From JBCAXA01 sp038749025 (GTDB taxonomy: Bacteria > Pseudomonadota > Gammaproteobacteria > Steroidobacterales > Woeseiaceae): a stretch of 64,000 nt of DNA. The notes under the pieces were generated by a model that was not told where the DNA came from, made no database searches, and saw only the letters and a list, made by a program, of their open reading frames with translations. Of this stretch, positions 61,588 through 64,000 are shown in pieces. How positions within the stretch are numbered: the first letter of the stretch is position 1; each line of letters starts with the position of its first letter. The DNA lies in the NCBI GenBank assembly GCA_038749025.1, contig JBCDIL010000017.1:9954-73953 (forward strand). Direction: 5' to 3'. The translations under genes and the position numbers were made by a program.

Positions 61588-62267
61588 CTTTGAACGGCGA
61601 CCTTTCCCTACGCGCTAGTGCGCGTACGAGCGATATGGATTGGGCATCAAGCCCGAGCGGTACCGTGTTTCGTAAGCGTGTGCATTTAGTAGGCCCACCC
61701 GAGGCGGGGCAAGTTACGTCGCTCGTACGCTACGCACCGGAGGCGAGTTTCCCAGCCCATGACCACCCCGAGGGCGAGGAGATACTCGTGCTCGACGGAG
61801 TGTTCTCGGACGAGCATGGCGACTGGCCGGCGGGCACGTATTTGTTAAACCCCGAGGGTTTTCGGCATGCACCATTTTCGGCAGCCGGGTGCCTTCTGTT
61901 TGTCAAACTTCGCCAGTTCCCGGGGCAGGACCGCGAACATCACGTAACCCAGACGCAAAACCAGCGCTGGCAACGCACCGATACCGACGGCGTTGAACAA
62001 ATGAACTTGTACACCCAATCGGGCTTTACCGACACGATGCAGCTCAAGCGGTGGGCACCGGACAGCGAGCTGCCGGTGCTGAGGTATGACAACGGTGTTG
62101 AATACTTTGTGGTTGCCGGTAGCTTTGCAGACGAGCACGGCGACTACAACCTACATAGCTGGTTACGACTGCCGCCCGGTAGCTCCCACCGGCCGCGGAC
62201 AGTCACAGGGTGTACGGTCTACGTAAAAACCGCTGGTTTTACGTATCTCGTTGCTGATGCTGACTAG
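61584..62267 (+). CDS. Double-cupin ChrR-like protein
   Basis: A 227-residue protein made of two tandem cupin domains of the ChrR anti-sigma type. The first has a likely metal site FPAHDHPEGEEILVLDGVFSDEHGDWPAGTYLLNPEGFRHAP (HxH, Glu and a later His). The second (about 125-225) keeps VEYFVVAGSFADEHGDY and a later His but lacks the HxH pair, so it may be structural. In ChrR this fold senses singlet oxygen and binds an ECF sigma factor, but no zinc-binding anti-sigma domain or ECF gene is present here. GTG 61584 overlaps the thioesterase-like gene stop. Confidence 0.85.
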   Translation: MTLNGDLSLRASARTSDMDWASSPSGTVFRKRVHLVGPPEAGQVTSLVRYAPEASFPAHDHPEGEEILVLDGVFSDEHGDWPAGTYLLNPEGFRHAPFSAAGCLLFVKLRQFPGQDREHHVTQTQNQRWQRTDTDGVEQMNLYTQSGFTDTMQLKRWAPDSELPVLRYDNGVEYFVVAGSFADEHGDYNLHSWLRLPPGSSHRPRTVTGCTVYVKTAGFTYLVADAD

Positions 62268-62278
62268 GCCGCGCGCCG

Positions 62279-63685
62279 CTATGGCAATTGCCAGCTCCCG
62301 CCCAACGCGAGATTAAGCTCGATCCATTCGTCGAGTTGTTCGCGACGCGCCGTCACTAGGGCGCTGTCCGCCGACAGTGTTGTTGATTGCACCTGCAACA
62401 CGTCCAGAAGATTCGTCTCACCTTCTTGGTAGCGCAACTGCGCGAGTTCTAACGCCCGATTCTGCGCTTCGGCCGCCTCGCGCAGCGCGATAACCCGTTC
62501 GGCGATAACGGTGTTCTGATCGAGGCTGTTTTCGACTTCTTGGAATGCATTGAGCGCGGTACTGGCATAGCTGGCAATCGCCTGGCGTTGGGCCTCGGTC
62601 GCCTCGTCGATCTGCGCACGCCGTAAGCCCGCATCGAACAAGGGCCCAAGTAAGTTTACGGCTAACGACCAGATGCTGTTGTCCGAGTCGAAGGCATCAC
62701 CGATCGTGCTTGCCGTACCACCCGGGATACCGAACTGTGTGCCGCCGCCCGTCAAACTACCCGACAGACTGAACGTGGGTAAGCGTGTCGCTTTCGTCGC
62801 GCCGACTGTACTGAACGCGCTGGCCACGGTCATCTCGGCCGCGATGAGGTCGGGTCGTCGCTCAAGCAGCTCACTCGGGACGCCCGCCGTCGGTACCGGC
62901 GGCCGGTTTGGTAAATCGGGCCGTGTGGCCATCGCATCGGCGGGATACCGACCGACGAGCACTTCAAGCGCCCGCTGCGCCAAGCGCTTCGCCCCGGCAG
63001 CCTGAACAAGCGTTGCGCGCGCCGAGGCGAGGTTCGACCGAGCCAGCGATTCATCGTACGCGTCTGCGGCACCGAGCTCGCGTTGGGCACCTACGATTCG
63101 GGCGGTTTCCGTTAACGCATCGAGGTTCTTTTGCGCGACCTCCTCTTGTAGCGCGGATTCGATAACAAGGAAGTACGTTTGCGCAACAGCAGCGGCCAAC
63201 GAATACTGGGAGAATACGTAATCAGCTTCGGCCGATGCAGCGGCGTAAGCTGCGGCATTCCGCGATGCCCGCACCCGCCCCCAGACGTCGAGCTCCCAGC
63301 CAAGACTGAGCCCCGCGCTAAACGCATTGGAACTGTCGTCGGCGATTCGCCCGCCGCGAGCACCTGCGAACGAGTAGTCGATGGCCGGTAGCAGTGCGGC
63401 GCGGGCTTGGCGAACGATCGCGCGTGACTGCTCCAATGCTGCCAGTGCCGCTTGCAAATCGCGGTTGTTGGCTTGTGCCTCGTCGACCAAGGTCACTAGC
63501 AGCGAGTCCTCGAGCCTAGCGATCCAACCGACAGCGACCGCGCCCACCGATTCTTGGGCGACCTGCCAAGCGGGTGGCACATCGGGTAACGCTGGCTCGG
63601 TCAGCGCGGGTAAATCGGGCGGGCGGGCGTACTGCGCACAGCCGCACACGGCGGTGGCAAGACCAATCAGCGCTATGCGTTTCAT
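62279..63685 (-). CDS. Outer-membrane efflux lipoprotein (OprM/NodT family)
   Basis: A TolC-type outer-membrane channel of 468 residues. The signal ends in a lipobox (LATAVCGC) with the mature Cys at 16. Repeated helical-barrel segments (LQAALAALEQSRAIVRQARAALLPAIDYSFAG, ALNAFQEVENSLDQNTVI) and the ATRPDLPNRPPVPTAGVPSELLERRPDLIAAE turn are typical of the RND outer-membrane component. It overlaps the upstream RND pump gene by 4 bases, so pump and channel are coupled. The adaptor would lie beyond the window edge. Confidence 0.93.
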   Translation of the reverse strand: MKRIALIGLATAVCGCAQYARPPDLPALTEPALPDVPPAWQVAQESVGAVAVGWIARLEDSLLVTLVDEAQANNRDLQAALAALEQSRAIVRQARAALLPAIDYSFAGARGGRIADDSSNAFSAGLSLGWELDVWGRVRASRNAAAYAAASAEADYVFSQYSLAAAVAQTYFLVIESALQEEVAQKNLDALTETARIVGAQRELGAADAYDESLARSNLASARATLVQAAGAKRLAQRALEVLVGRYPADAMATRPDLPNRPPVPTAGVPSELLERRPDLIAAEMTVASAFSTVGATKATRLPTFSLSGSLTGGGTQFGIPGGTASTIGDAFDSDNSIWSLAVNLLGPLFDAGLRRAQIDEATEAQRQAIASYASTALNAFQEVENSLDQNTVIAERVIALREAAEAQNRALELAQLRYQEGETNLLDVLQVQSTTLSADSALVTARREQLDEWIELNLALGGSWQLP

Positions 63686-64000
63686 GCAGCGGCCTCATTA
63701 GCGGCGGCGGTTTCGTTCGATCGAATTCGGAAAAGCAAGGCGTAGAGTACCGGGGTCACTAACAACGTAATCAGCGTCGCGAACGATAAGCCGCCAGCGA
63801 TAACGACGGTCATCGATTGGAAAAACGCATCCCAATACAACGGTAGTACGCCAAGGACCGTCGTGAACGCTCCCATCATGACCGGACGTAGCCGACTGGC
63901 AGCCGATTCGACCAACGCATCAAAGCGTGGCATGCCATCGGCGATCAATTCATCGGTTGAGTCGACCAGTACGAGTGAGTTTTGAATGAGCAAACCCGAA
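63682..64000 (-). CDS. RND efflux permease, C-terminal part (cut by window edge)
   Basis: The last ~105 residues of an RND pump, open beyond base 64000. SGLLIQNSLVLVD is the late membrane helix equivalent to the GIVVNNAIVLVD region of RND pumps, followed by RPVMMGAFTTVLGVLPL, FFQSMTVVIAGGLSFATLITLLVTPVLYALLF and a short tail. It differs from the pump at 3.1-6.2 kb. The stop overlaps the outer-membrane efflux gene start as ATGA. Confidence 0.88.
   Translation of the reverse strand, partial: SGLLIQNSLVLVDSTDELIADGMPRFDALVESAASRLRPVMMGAFTTVLGVLPLYWDAFFQSMTVVIAGGLSFATLITLLVTPVLYALLFRIRSNETAAANEAAA

Noticed and set aside
1..64000. tRNA, rRNA, CRISPR, transposases, phage genes and toxin-antitoxin pairs
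   Set aside because: None could be supported by reading the sequence; gaps are short and accounted for above.

Overview
The window is GC-rich chromosomal DNA from a gammaproteobacterium. The indicators are gene orders typical of that class: algZ-algR-hemC-hemD/X-hemY, dapF-DUF484-xerC, hslV-hslU, ubiE-ubiJ-ubiB, glnK-amtB, an oxyR-type regulator with the two redox cysteines, and a complete trpE-G-D-C-F-B-A operon. Many genes start with GTG or TTG and are coupled by 4-base stop/start overlaps. I cannot place it in a genus. It looks like a free-living heterotroph from an environmental lineage, loosely of the Xanthomonadales, Nevskiales or Chromatiales kind. I see no rRNA, tRNA, CRISPR array, phage or insertion sequence.

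Layout. 1-6.2 kb: a FFLEELY-type protein, a YbdG-like mechanosensitive channel, and an RND pump with its adaptor. 6.4-11 kb: a membrane-anchored cytochrome c5 followed by otsB, a GH15 hydrolase and otsA, a trehalose module. 11-15 kb: the most accessory-looking stretch, a same-strand run of small or exported proteins (DUF5946, ankyrin repeats, a frameshifted S1-like domain, a lipoprotein, a PAP/fibrillin-like protein). 15-19 kb: comM, ubiK, and glnK-amtB behind a sigma-54 promoter with an NtrC site. 19-26.4 kb: algZR and a coupled heme operon in which hemD and hemX are one gene. 26.4-35.1 kb: an orphan ParA, then dapF, DUF484, xerC, hslVU, slyX, DUF971 and ubiEJB. 35.2-38.8 kb: two lipoproteins and a TetR regulator coupled to a sterol-desaturase-like hydroxylase. 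38.9-45.9 kb: the trp operon with a DUF2007 gene at its tail and a leader peptide plus attenuator at its head. 45.8-54.9 kb: a DUF885 lipoprotein, an SLC13 transporter, an unrecognised protein, an ABC exporter, a thioredoxin-like lipoprotein and YajQ. 54.9-58.6 kb: a phosphoenolpyruvate carboxylase homologue and small conserved genes. 58.7-62.3 kb: photolyase, OxyR, a thioesterase-like protein and a double cupin, a possible light/oxidative-stress group. 62.3-64 kb: an outer-membrane efflux lipoprotein and the end of a second RND pump, cut by the window edge.

Most of the window is core metabolism and I do not see a clearly new multi-gene system. The observations I would follow first are the PEP carboxylase homologue, where the catalytic His of the HPTE motif is Gln and the metal-ligand Asp of GYSDS is His; the trp attenuator with a nearly leaderless leader peptide; the glnK control region; the TetR operator lying over a likely leaderless start; the broken S1-like gene; and the PAP/fibrillin-like exported protein.
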